Of a stretch of 64,000 nt of DNA, positions 1 through 7,878 are shown in pieces. Origin of the DNA: Actinokineospora diospyrosa (GTDB lineage Bacteria > Actinomycetota > Actinomycetes > Mycobacteriales > Pseudonocardiaceae); assembly GCF_024171925.1 (NCBI RefSeq), contig NZ_JAMTCO010000010.1, positions 121,136 through 185,135 of the forward strand, in the 5' to 3' direction. Position 1 is the stretch's first letter; every line of letters starts with the position of its first letter. Both the position numbers and the translations under genes were made by a program. The notes beneath the pieces are model-generated. The model saw only the letters and a program-made list of their open reading frames with translations, did not search any database and was not told the DNA's origin.

Positions 1-230
1 GCTGGGCTGGCAGGGCCGACGAGAGCGGGCTGGGCTGACACCGGACCTTCCGGTGTCCACGGCTGGGCAGGTGGGTTGGGGCGGACCTGACGGGGAGCGG
101 GATGGCACCGCAGGGTCCGACTATCCAGGCGCTGGGCGGGCTGGCACCGCTGGGGTCGAGTGTCCAGGTGCTGGGCAGGTGGGCCGGGGCAGACCCGAGG
201 AGGCTGGGATGACAGGGCTGGCCCGCCATC
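1..230. repeat. degenerate GC-rich direct repeats in intergenic DNA
   Basis: The first 230 bases consist of imperfect copies of a G-rich unit built around GCTGGGCAGGTGGG. Copies at about 62-90 and 170-198 match over roughly 28 bases with a few substitutions, and shorter versions lie at about 129 and 156. The whole 1-394 interval has no gene I can support. Two overlapping reading frames here (53-553 plus, 121-351 minus) have glycine/proline-rich repeat-like translations and no recognisable domain. It is the 3' side of the kinase gene at 395-2290. Confidence 0.5.
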
Positions 231-394
231 CCAGCGACTTCATAGCGTTCCGGATCGCTTTGCGCGGTGCCGCAGGTGAGGTCTTGGAGGTTGCCAAGAT
301 CAAACCGCGCCCAGTAGGCCCCCGAATCAAGAATACCAACGGAACCCCCAACGCATGGGGGCTCGAGTGGCCGTCTGTGGATAGCTCAGGCCGG

Positions 395-2290
395 TCACCG
401 CATGGGGCGGGTTCGGTCGGCTCCTTCGATCGCGCTTCGGCGGACGATTTGGGTTACTGGGCCGGTTTCGGTGTGTCCTTCGCGGCCGAGCCAGTCACTC
501 AGTTCTCGGGCTACTGCGTTCAACGTTGGCCGGCGAGCGGGTTCGGAGTCTAGGGATGCGAACAACAGGCGGCGGTGGGCGCTGCGCATTGGGAGTTCTG
601 AGAGGGGTTCTCCCTTAGCCGCAGCCATCAGGGCGGCCATGGCGTTGTCGCGGGTTCCGCGAGGGGGCTTCCCGGTCAACGCGTAGCTCACGGTTGCTGC
701 CAACTGCCATGCGTCTGAGGCTGGGGTTGCGTTGGCGCCTGCGGCTGTTTCTGAGGCCAAGAAGTCCGGTGTGCCCACCATCATCCCGGTAGCCGTAAGA
801 GTGGAGTCGCCCTTTGAGCGGGCGATGCCGAAGTCGATGAGGTGGGCGTTGCCGTTCGGGTCGATGATGATGTTGGAGGGTTTGACGTCGCGGTGGAGGA
901 CGCCCTTGGCGTGGGCGGCGGAGAGGGCGCCTGCCATGGTGATCCAGAGGCGGGCCACGGCCACGTCGTCCAGTGGGCCGCCCTTGGCGACGCGGTCGGC
1001 GAGGGGTTGGCCCTCGATGTACTCCATGACGAGGCCGAGGCCGTCGGGTTCGGCGACGATGTCGTAGACGCGGACGCAGTTCGGGTGGTGGACGGCGGCG
1101 AGGGCGCGGGCCTCGCGCAGCATCCGCTCCTCGGTCTCGGCGTCGGGGGCGTGGGCCATCTTCACCGCGACGGTGCGGTCGAGTTGGGTGTCGACGGCCA
1201 GCCAGACCGTGCCGAAGCCGCCGTGGCCGAGGGCGCGGACCTTGCGGAACCGGCTGCCCGACGGCTTGACGGGTGGGGGCGGCGGGGTGGCGCCGCGCGG
1301 GGTGAACGGAAGCGGACCGGGGTCTGCGGCGAGCTTGCCGATCGCCGCGCGGTCGGGCTCCGGTTCGCGCAGCGTCGGGTTCGGCAGCGGCGGCGGCGCG
1401 AACACCGGTGGCTGGCGCACGGACGGTTGCTGCTGCCCGGGGCCCGGCGGGACGTACTTGGGCATGGGGGGCGGCGGCACGTAAGGCGGCGGCTTCTGCT
1501 GGCTGTGCTGCGGCGGAGGCTGGGGCGGTGGGTTGTGCGCCTGTGCCTGCGGTGGCGGCGGCGGTCCGCCTGCCTCCGGCTTCTGGTAGTTGCGCTCAAC
1601 CGTCGACCAACTCGGCGGTCCGATCACGTACACAGGTACCAACCCCAAGATGCTGATCGGCAAGAAGCCGAGCCATAGATGCGCCGCGGTGTTCGCCTCG
1701 ACCGGCAGGCTCAACACCGCCATGAGGGCGAACGGGATCCATACGAGCCTGCTCGGCCACTTCGGGCCCCTACGCATCGCCGCGCGTGCCTGCAGGATCA
1801 CAAAGAGCAAGCAGACCGCGGGCACGACGACAAGGCCGCCGATGCGCAGCAGGTACATCGGCCAGCTCTCGTACGGGTGGAAAAGGACCTCGTACCCGGT
1901 AGCCCTACCGCCGAGGTACGAGTTCTGCGGACCGACCCAACAGGTGCCCTCTTGGAACGACCGCATCTCCTCGGCGCTGAACGTGACTTCGCCATCTCCG
2001 GTGAAGACGCTGCGGTAGACGCTGCCGACGCCGTTGAAAAGCAGCCATGGCAGCAGGAACGCGGCGACGCCACCGACGACACCGAACACGCCCAGGGTGA
2101 CCGGGTTGTAGGTGTTGCCGGTGAACTTCCGGACCAGCGCGATCACCACCGTGGCCAGCACCGGCAGCAGCGCGATCAACGCACCTGCCGTGCTGGTCGC
2201 CCACACCCAGTCACCGGGGCAGATGCCCGGGCCGAAGATGCTGTGCGCGAAGGACAGCAGTGACGCTGCGAGCTCCAGCACCGCGTCCAC
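395..2290 (-). CDS. membrane-anchored serine/threonine protein kinase
   Basis: Hanks-type Ser/Thr kinase of 631 residues with an unusual layout. Residues 1-230 carry about five predicted membrane segments (near 33-53, 67-87, 147-168, 183-200, 205-224), then a proline/glutamine-rich linker (240-345), then a C-terminal kinase domain (about 350-600). The glycine loop GHGGFG (355-360), Lys377, the catalytic HRDVKPSN (Asp468) and DFG (Asp486) are all intact, so it should be active. The usual APE motif after the activation segment reads ASE (VGTPDFLASE). Typical actinobacterial PknB-type proteins have the kinase first and a sensor domain after one membrane helix; here the membrane part comes first. 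No PASTA repeats are present. The substrate is unknown. Neighbours give no functional hint. Confidence 0.9.
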   Translation of the reverse strand: MDAVLELAASLLSFAHSIFGPGICPGDWVWATSTAGALIALLPVLATVVIALVRKFTGNTYNPVTLGVFGVVGGVAAFLLPWLLFNGVGSVYRSVFTGDGEVTFSAEEMRSFQEGTCWVGPQNSYLGGRATGYEVLFHPYESWPMYLLRIGGLVVVPAVCLLFVILQARAAMRRGPKWPSRLVWIPFALMAVLSLPVEANTAAHLWLGFLPISILGLVPVYVIGPPSWSTVERNYQKPEAGGPPPPPQAQAHNPPPQPPPQHSQQKPPPYVPPPPMPKYVPPGPGQQQPSVRQPPVFAPPPLPNPTLREPEPDRAAIGKLAADPGPLPFTPRGATPPPPPVKPSGSRFRKVRALGHGGFGTVWLAVDTQLDRTVAVKMAHAPDAETEERMLREARALAAVHHPNCVRVYDIVAEPDGLGLVMEYIEGQPLADRVAKGGPLDDVAVARLWITMAGALSAAHAKGVLHRDVKPSNIIIDPNGNAHLIDFGIARSKGDSTLTATGMMVGTPDFLASETAAGANATPASDAWQLAATVSYALTGKPPRGTRDNAMAALMAAAKGEPLSELPMRSAHRRLLFASLDSEPARRPTLNAVARELSDWLGREGHTETGPVTQIVRRSAIEGADRTRPMR

Positions 2291-2534
2291 CAGCTCCTCT
2301 CTCTACCGGCCGCTCCCCGGTCGAACGCCTTCCAGGGTAGATCGGCCGCGACCGGTGATCGGTCGGTTGTCCACAGGACGTCACAGGGGGTGCGGAGGTT
2401 GTGGTGGCCGCGGACACGCCACACCGACAGCCATTCTATCGGGGTCCGCCGTGCGCCATCGGTGGCGGAAAGGAGCTGACCGGCGCCGCGGGTGGCATGG
2501 TTGTGCGCAGAGCCGGGCGAGTGGAGGGCGGAGG

Positions 2535-2747
2535 ATGGAGCGCAGACCGGTCGCGTCCACCAGCATCGCGGCGATCGGCTACGACGCCGACCGCCAGATC
2601 CTCGAGGTCGAGTTCCACAACGGCGGCGTCTACCAGTACCTCGACATCCCCAAGAAGGTCTACTGGCAGTTCGCCTCGGCGCCGAGCCTCGGGCGCTTCC
2701 TCAACCACGAGATCAAGGACCGCTACTCCGCGCGGGAGGTCGACTGA
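2535..2747 (+). CDS. KTSC domain protein
   Basis: A 70-residue protein that is almost entirely a KTSC domain (about residues 8-65): Ser-Ile-Ala-x-Ile-Gly-Tyr-Asp at the start, then a hydrophobic GVYQYLDIP core and FLNHEIKDRY near the end. KTSC domains are small, are sometimes fused to lysyl-tRNA synthetase or nucleic-acid enzymes, and have no firmly established function. The ATG at 2535 is chosen because it sits just before the domain; the frame is open further upstream but without family resemblance. It converges on thioredoxin across a strong hairpin. Confidence 0.75.
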   Translation: MERRPVASTSIAAIGYDADRQILEVEFHNGGVYQYLDIPKKVYWQFASAPSLGRFLNHEIKDRYSAREVD

Positions 2748-2752
2748 CGCGA

Positions 2753-2789
2753 CCGCGGGCCCGACGACGGGGTGTCGTCGGGCCCGCGG
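2753..2789. terminator. bidirectional hairpin terminator
   Basis: A perfect 16-bp inverted repeat (2753-2768 with 2774-2789) and a 5-base loop lies between the convergent KTSC and thioredoxin genes. There is no long U tail, which is common for actinobacterial terminators. Confidence 0.85.
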
Positions 2790-2802
2790 GGAGCTCGCGT
2801 GC

Positions 2803-3171
2803 TTACGCCTCGGCCTGGGCGGCGGCGACCTGGGCGCGCACCTCGTCCATGTCGACGGCCTGCACCTGGGTGATCAGGTCCTCGAGCGCGGGCGCGGGCA
2901 GCGCGCCGGGCTGGGCGTAGAGCACCACGCCGTCGCGCACGGCCATGATCGTGGGGATCGACGAGATGTTGAACGCCTGGGCGAGCTGCTGCTGCGCCTC
3001 GGTGTCGACCTTGGCGAACACGATCTCGCCGTACTTCTCCGACGCGGCGTCGAAGACCGGGGCGAACTGGCGGCAGGGGCCGCACCAGGCCGCCCAGAAG
3101 TCGACCAGCACGGTTCCGCCACCGCCCACGACCTCGTCGAAGTTCTCGGCGGTCAGTTCCACGGTAGCCAC
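2803..3171 (-). CDS. trxA: thioredoxin
   Basis: A 122-residue thioredoxin-fold disulfide reductant with the canonical active site WCGPC (Cys30, Cys33) after VLVDFWAA. The cis-proline loop is SIPTIM. The length is slightly above the typical 105-110 residues because of an Ala/Gln-rich C-terminal helix. It should reduce protein disulfides in the cytoplasm using thioredoxin reductase, which is not in this window. No signal peptide is visible. It is monocistronic, with a terminator just downstream. Confidence 0.9.
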   Translation of the reverse strand: MATVELTAENFDEVVGGGGTVLVDFWAAWCGPCRQFAPVFDAASEKYGEIVFAKVDTEAQQQLAQAFNISSIPTIMAVRDGVVLYAQPGALPAPALEDLITQVQAVDMDEVRAQVAAAQAEA

Positions 3172-3254
3172 GTGGCCTCCTCAGTCCGGGTTTGCGTTCC
3201 GGGATACAGCCCTACCAACGAGCGTGCCCCGGCAAACATTCCGGGGCAACCTCC

Positions 3255-3854
3255 TCAGTCCGACTCCCCCAGTCGGGCCCGGAGTGCGGTCAGCGCCCGA
3301 TCGTAGTGGGAGTCATCCCGGGTCAGGAGGCTGTCGTGGTTGGCAGCCCTACCGAAGGCGGTTAGCTCAAACACCAGCTGGCTGACGTCTATCCCCGGGG
3401 TGAGATGCCCCTCTTCCACGGCCTCTTCGATCAACCGCGTCAAGAGCTCACTCCACGTCGTGCGCCACCGGACCACCACGTCGCGGACCTTGCCTTCGCG
3501 CGCGTCGAACTCGGCCATCACCGTGGAGAAGAAGCAGCCCCCCGCGAAGACGCGCGCGCGGGAGAAGTCCATCCACCGCTCAAACAGGGTCAACAGCCGT
3601 GGCTTACCCCGGGGTGCCTGGAACGCCGGTCGCAGGACGTGCTCGGTGAAGACCTCTTCGGCGAACGAGATGGTCGCTAGCTGCAACTCCTCCTTGGAGC
3701 CGAAGTGAGCGAAGATGCCGCTCTTGCTCAGCTGCAGCTCAGCGGCGAGCCTGCCCAGGGTCAGCCCTTCGAGCCCGTCGACGGTGGCGATGTCCACCGC
3801 GCGGGCGAGGGTGACGCGGCGGGTGTGCGCGCCGCGGGCGTGTCGTCCGTCCAT
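3255..3854 (-). CDS. TetR family transcriptional repressor
   Basis: A 199-residue TetR-type regulator. The N-terminal helix-turn-helix (about residues 15-60, LTLGRLAAELQLSKSGIFAHFGSKEEL) is typical, and the C-terminal half is a ligand-binding domain of the TetR_C_33/C_6 kind. A TTG at 3863 would add three residues; the ATG at 3854 is preferred. It is transcribed away from the DinB-fold gene at 3932, and the 78-bp gap holds two copies of a TCGTTCG motif, so it probably represses both itself and that neighbour. The ligand is unknown. Confidence 0.88.
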   Translation of the reverse strand: MDGRHARGAHTRRVTLARAVDIATVDGLEGLTLGRLAAELQLSKSGIFAHFGSKEELQLATISFAEEVFTEHVLRPAFQAPRGKPRLLTLFERWMDFSRARVFAGGCFFSTVMAEFDAREGKVRDVVVRWRTTWSELLTRLIEEAVEEGHLTPGIDVSQLVFELTAFGRAANHDSLLTRDDSHYDRALTALRARLGESD

Positions 3855-3868
3855 GGAAAACAATCTAG

Positions 3869-3913
3869 ACGGTCGTTCGAATATCTGTCACTATCTGACC
3901 GATCGTTCGTATA
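3869..3913. promoter_or_regulatory. putative TetR operator, two direct half-sites
   Basis: ACGGTCGTTCGAATA (3869-3883) and CCGATCGTTCGTATA (3899-3913) are near-identical direct repeats spaced 30 bp apart, about three helical turns. They fill the divergent promoter region between the TetR gene and the DinB-fold gene. This fits a site bound by two TetR dimers on one DNA face. Confidence 0.6.
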
Positions 3914-3931
3914 ACTTTCTGGAGGACCCAC

Positions 3932-4495
3932 GTGGACGTCAGGCCCCTGTACCGCCAGGCCGCCGACAGCACCGGGCGGATCATCGACACCCTCGGTGAC
4001 GAGCAGCTGGCCATGGTCACGCCGTGTTCGCAATGGCGGGTGCGCGAGGTCATCACGCACCTGGTCGACAACAGGAACCGGCTGCTCACCAACCTCACCG
4101 GCGGCACGCCCCCGGCCGAGGCGGACGTGCGGACCGGTTTCCGCGCCACCACCGAGGCCCTGAACACCGCGTTCGCCGACGACGCGCTGCTCGAGGTCCC
4201 GTACGAGTTGCTCGACACCCAGTACAACGCCGCGACGGCCCTGTTTGTGGACTTCGCCGACACACTTGTTCACGGCTGGGACATCGGCGTCGCCATCGGC
4301 TTGGAGGTGAGACTGCCGGAAGACCTGGCCCGAGCCGCGGTCAAAGGTATCTCCCGCTGGCCGGACAACGGCACCATCTGGGGTGTGAACGGCCTCTTCG
4401 GCGAGAAGTTGCCGGTTGACGAGGCAGCTTCACCGCAAGAGAAACTGCTTGCGATTACCGGCCGCTCTCCACAGTGGACTCCGGTAGGTAGGTAG
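3932..4495 (+). CDS. TIGR03086-type DinB-fold metal-binding protein
   Basis: A 187-residue protein of the mycothiol-dependent maleylpyruvate isomerase N-terminal/DinB superfamily (TIGR03086 type): a four-helix bundle with metal ligands. Visible family marks are PCSQWRVREVITHLVDN near residues 31-47 (the His in HLVDN is a metal ligand) and the later DTLVHGWDIG. Relatives carry out mycothiol-dependent isomerisations or thiol transfers, so a detoxification role is plausible but the substrate is unknown. The GTG start follows GGAGG at a normal distance. It is divergent from a TetR gene and probably repressed by it. The last 41 bp overlap the convergent methyltransferase gene. Confidence 0.8.
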   Translation: MDVRPLYRQAADSTGRIIDTLGDEQLAMVTPCSQWRVREVITHLVDNRNRLLTNLTGGTPPAEADVRTGFRATTEALNTAFADDALLEVPYELLDTQYNAATALFVDFADTLVHGWDIGVAIGLEVRLPEDLARAAVKGISRWPDNGTIWGVNGLFGEKLPVDEAASPQEKLLAITGRSPQWTPVGR

Positions 4496-5297
4496 TAACC
4501 GTCACCGAACCGGTAACCATCACTGGTTCGGACAACGCAGCAACCTGGTCGGCGATAGCGTCAACACTGGTGTGGAACGCAGTTGGCCCCATGCCGACCA
4601 AGGCAGCGGCATCGCGATGCGTTAGCGCCATCGGGAACTCGCACAACGTCCTGCGCTCTTCAGTGAAGTACGGCGACAACCGCGAAGAGACCTGGTCTCC
4701 CTTGTCAGCCGCAACCGTCAACATATCCACGGCAGACACAAGCTCGCCGAGGTGCCGCTCAGTAGGCGCCACCACCACGAGCCTGCCTGACGGATGCAAG
4801 ATCCGGTGAAGTTCAGACGGGTTGCGCGGGGCGAACACGTTAAGCACCAAGCCAGTTGAGCCTGTCCGGATGGGCAACGGCTGCCAGGCGTCACATAGAA
4901 CCGCCCCCAGATTGGGATGTGCCCGCGCTGCCTTCTTCAACGCGGGCTTAGCGGCATCAACAGCAAGGCCCACCCGCTCTGGGTATGCGTTCAACACAGC
5001 AGCTAGGTAGTGCCCGATGCCGGCACCAACGTCGGCAACACAACCTGGCCCAGGTTCCACTGTCAGGAGTTCCCGCACGATCGGGGCGTAGTGGCCCGCG
5101 CCAAGAAACGCGGCCCTCGCCTCGATCATCGCGGCCGTGTCACCGGTGAAGGAGGTCGGAGCGCGCAGCAGGCTCACATAGCCCTGCCGAGCGATGTCGA
5201 AGGTGTGCCGGTTGGGGCACCGCAACGAGGTGCCATTAAGTCCGAGGTCGTCCCCGCAGTGCGGGCAAACCAGGAACGGCAAGGTGTCGACGAGCAC
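4455..5297 (-). CDS. RlmA-type 23S rRNA (guanine-N1)-methyltransferase
   Basis: A 280-residue SAM-dependent methyltransferase with an N-terminal zinc ribbon (Cys11, Cys14, Cys27, His31) followed by a Rossmann domain with SAM motif VADVGAGIGHY near residue 91. This layout is that of RlmA (RrmA/TlrB), which methylates N1 of G745 or G748 in helix 35 of 23S rRNA; Gram-positive members usually modify G748 and influence sensitivity to tylosin-type macrolides. Which guanine is used cannot be told from sequence here. The start is 1 bp from the end of the flavoprotein gene at 5299, so the two are probably co-transcribed. Its 3' end overlaps the convergent 3932-4495 gene. Confidence 0.85.
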   Translation of the reverse strand: MLVDTLPFLVCPHCGDDLGLNGTSLRCPNRHTFDIARQGYVSLLRAPTSFTGDTAAMIEARAAFLGAGHYAPIVRELLTVEPGPGCVADVGAGIGHYLAAVLNAYPERVGLAVDAAKPALKKAARAHPNLGAVLCDAWQPLPIRTGSTGLVLNVFAPRNPSELHRILHPSGRLVVVAPTERHLGELVSAVDMLTVAADKGDQVSSRLSPYFTEERRTLCEFPMALTHRDAAALVGMGPTAFHTSVDAIADQVAALSEPVMVTGSVTVTTYLPESTVESGR

Positions 5298-5298
5298 C

Positions 5299-6657
5299 CT
5301 AGGCGCGCAGGTCGGCCAGCGCCGATTCGATGGCGCGGTGGAAAGTGGGGTAGGCGTAGATCATCCGACGGAGCTGGTCCACCGGGACCTTGGCATGCAC
5401 CGCGACGACCAATGCGCCCAGGACCTCACCCCCGGTCGGCCCGGCGGAGGTAGCGCCAACGAGCACGCCCGTGTCGGCATCCTCGATGAGCTTGATCAGC
5501 CCTTCCGCCTTGTGCAGGAATCCACGGGTAGAGGAAGACAGTTGTGTGATCCCAACGCGCACATTGAGTCCAGCGGCACGCGCAGCGGCCTCAGTTAGGC
5601 CTACCGATCCGATTTCCGGATCCGTGAAGGTGACCCTTGGCACCGCGTGGTACTCCGCGCCGGGTCCGTTTTCGCCGAGGATGTCGGACGCCACGATCGC
5701 CGCCTGGTACATCGACATGTGCGTGAAAGCGCCCTTGCCGGTGACGTCGCCGATGGCCCACAGCCCGTCCGCCGCCCGCATGTGGTCGTCGACGGTGACC
5801 CCGCGCGCGGACTCGTCGAGCCCGTAGGCGCCGATGCCCAGCTCAGCCATGTCGGACTTGCGACCGGCGGCGACCAGGACTTGAGCGGCGCTGACCGGGT
5901 CCTCGCCGTCGAGCTCCAGGGTGAACAGCTGACCGTCGTGCCGGGCGGCGGTGATCTTGGCGCCGGTCTTGACCTGGATGTGCTCGGCGGCGAACCGCTC
6001 GGCGAGCAGCGCGCTGGCCTCGGGCTCGTCCAGCGGGAGGAGCCGGTCGTTGGCCTGCAGCACAGTCACCCGCGCGCCGAAGCGGGCGAAGACCTGGGCG
6101 AACTCGCAGCCGACCGGACCGCCGCCGATGACGATCAGCGAATCGGGCACGGCCGTCGCGCGGACCGCGTCCCGGTTCGTCCACAGCGGGGTGCCCGCGA
6201 GGCCGGGGATGGGCGGGACCGCGGGGTCGGTGCCGGGGTTGAGCACGATGCCGCGTGCAGCCCGCACGACCTGCTCACCGACGGCGAGGACGCCGGGTCC
6301 GGTGATCCGCGCCTGGCCACGCACGACCTGAACACCCGCGGCCTCTAGCCGGTCCACGGCCGCCTGGTCGTTCCAGTCAGCAGTGATCTCATCGCGCACC
6401 CGGGCAGCGACCTTGCCCCAGTCGGGGGTGATCTGTGCGGTCCCGGCGAACTCCGGCACCCGTCGAGCCTCGGCGAGCACATCGGCGGCGCGGATCATGC
6501 CCTTCGTCGGCACGCAGGCGTAGTAAGGGCACTCACCGCCGACCAGGCGAGACTCGATACCCGCGACAGATAGCCCTGCCTGAGCGAGCCGAGTGGCCAC
6601 AGCCTCACCGCCGGGGCCGAGGCCCACCACGGCGACGTCAACAACCAGCTCAGCCAC
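5299..6657 (-). CDS. FAD-dependent pyridine nucleotide-disulfide oxidoreductase
   Basis: A 452-residue class I flavin disulfide reductase related to dihydrolipoamide dehydrogenase and mercuric reductase. It has an FAD-binding GLGPGGEA, a redox pair CPYYAC in the CX4C spacing, an NAD(P)-binding GGGPVGCEFA, and the second FAD motif AIGDVTG. The catalytic His of the C-terminal HPT motif is missing: the sequence reads YPTFH. That suggests quinone- or small-molecule reductase activity rather than classical lipoamide chemistry, but this is inference. The GTG at 6657 is chosen because GAGGAG lies 9 bases before it; an upstream in-frame TTG (6666) sits on top of that ribosome site. It begins 5 bp after the mannosyltransferase stop. 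Confidence 0.85.
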   Translation of the reverse strand: MAELVVDVAVVGLGPGGEAVATRLAQAGLSVAGIESRLVGGECPYYACVPTKGMIRAADVLAEARRVPEFAGTAQITPDWGKVAARVRDEITADWNDQAAVDRLEAAGVQVVRGQARITGPGVLAVGEQVVRAARGIVLNPGTDPAVPPIPGLAGTPLWTNRDAVRATAVPDSLIVIGGGPVGCEFAQVFARFGARVTVLQANDRLLPLDEPEASALLAERFAAEHIQVKTGAKITAARHDGQLFTLELDGEDPVSAAQVLVAAGRKSDMAELGIGAYGLDESARGVTVDDHMRAADGLWAIGDVTGKGAFTHMSMYQAAIVASDILGENGPGAEYHAVPRVTFTDPEIGSVGLTEAAARAAGLNVRVGITQLSSSTRGFLHKAEGLIKLIEDADTGVLVGATSAGPTGGEVLGALVVAVHAKVPVDQLRRMIYAYPTFHRAIESALADLRA

Positions 6658-6662
6658 GTCTA

Positions 6663-7856
6663 TCAACTCCTCGACTTCTCGCCTGGCGCAAGCTCAGCAC
6701 GGACCGCTTGTCCGCGCAGCGCCGGGTCTCCCCCAGCCAACAGGACCACGATCGGTACGGCTACCAGTGCCGCCAAGAGATAAGAGTTACCTAGAAGCAC
6801 GTCGGCGGCCGTCCAGCTCAACTCGGTCTTGGCGCCACTAGGCACCATCCGGAACTGCCAACCGGTGAACACCACAACCAGCGCTAGCAGACTCCACTGC
6901 ATGTTCTTTGCGATGAAGTAACCGGCGAGGGGGACGACCCACACCCAGTGGTGTGTCCACGAGACGGGGCTGACCATCAGTCCAGCGACAGCGGTAACGA
7001 GCAGCGCACCGAGGTCGTCCCCGTCGCTGTGGAGACGGCGCACAACGATGGCAGCGAGGGCGAGAGTGACCAGAGCGGTTGTGGCGAACAGGATCAACGC
7101 CGCCTGGTCTTCACCGGTGAGCCGCTGAAGGATCCCGTTGAGCGACTGGTTGCCGATCCAGGAGTTCGTGGTGGCGTCGTTGCCGTCGACCAGTGCTTCA
7201 GTCCAGAACCGCACTGTGTCGCCCGGCAGGACTGCCGCGGCGGCGAGGTTGAGTAGCGCAAACGCGGCTAGAGCGCGTGTCGCGTCTGCCCATCGCCGAG
7301 TGAGTGCCAGGTGGGCAATGAAGATCAGCGGGGTGAGCTTGACTGCGGCAGCCACGCCAATCAGGACTCCGGCCCCCTTACGGCCCTTAAGCAGAAGCAC
7401 GTCCGCGACCACCATCGCCATGAGCAGCAGGTTGACCTGCCCTAGTCCTAGCGTGCGCCACACCGGTTCTAGCAGCAGGGTCGACAGCAGCAGCGCGCCA
7501 AACGGCCACCCAGCCCGCAGCTTCGCGGGCAAGGTTTCCCGCAGCACAAAGCCCAACGCGAGCGCGGAAAGCGCGGCAAGCACGCCCCACCCGAGCTGCG
7601 ACGGCAGCATCGTCAGCGGCAGGAACAACAACCCCGCGATAGGTGGGTAGGTGAAGGGCAAGGGGGGTGCCCACGATTCACCCGTGGTGAGCGGGGCATA
7701 GAGGGAGTCTCCGTGCAGAAGAGTCAGCGCCCCAGCCCGGTAGACCGAACTGTCGACACCTAGACCTCGACCCGTGAACCAGCAAGCGACAGCCAGCACG
7801 ACCAACCCGATCGCGACCGCTGACGCCGCGTGTGGAACCCGCCGCGCAACCCCCAT
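6663..7856 (-). CDS. GT87 family polyprenyl-phosphate mannosyltransferase
   Basis: A 397-residue integral membrane protein with about ten hydrophobic segments. The early lumenal loop carries GLGVDSSVYRAGA and then a SLYAPL / PFTYPPIAGLL block, the pattern of GT-C fold glycosyltransferase family 87 (alpha-1,2-mannosyltransferases such as PimE). Such enzymes use polyprenyl-phosphate mannose at the outer face of the membrane; Asp35 is the likely catalytic acid/base by analogy. It lies first in a probable three-gene run with the flavoprotein and the rRNA methyltransferase, with no obvious shared pathway. Confidence 0.82.
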   Translation of the reverse strand: MGVARRVPHAASAVAIGLVVLAVACWFTGRGLGVDSSVYRAGALTLLHGDSLYAPLTTGESWAPPLPFTYPPIAGLLFLPLTMLPSQLGWGVLAALSALALGFVLRETLPAKLRAGWPFGALLLSTLLLEPVWRTLGLGQVNLLLMAMVVADVLLLKGRKGAGVLIGVAAAVKLTPLIFIAHLALTRRWADATRALAAFALLNLAAAAVLPGDTVRFWTEALVDGNDATTNSWIGNQSLNGILQRLTGEDQAALILFATTALVTLALAAIVVRRLHSDGDDLGALLVTAVAGLMVSPVSWTHHWVWVVPLAGYFIAKNMQWSLLALVVVFTGWQFRMVPSGAKTELSWTAADVLLGNSYLLAALVAVPIVVLLAGGDPALRGQAVRAELAPGEKSRS

Positions 7857-7878
7857 GCGGTCACCCTAATGGCGCAGC

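Noticed and set aside
53-553. Plus-strand frame of 166 codons at the window start
   Set aside because: Repeat-derived Gly/Ala translation that then runs antisense into the kinase gene end.
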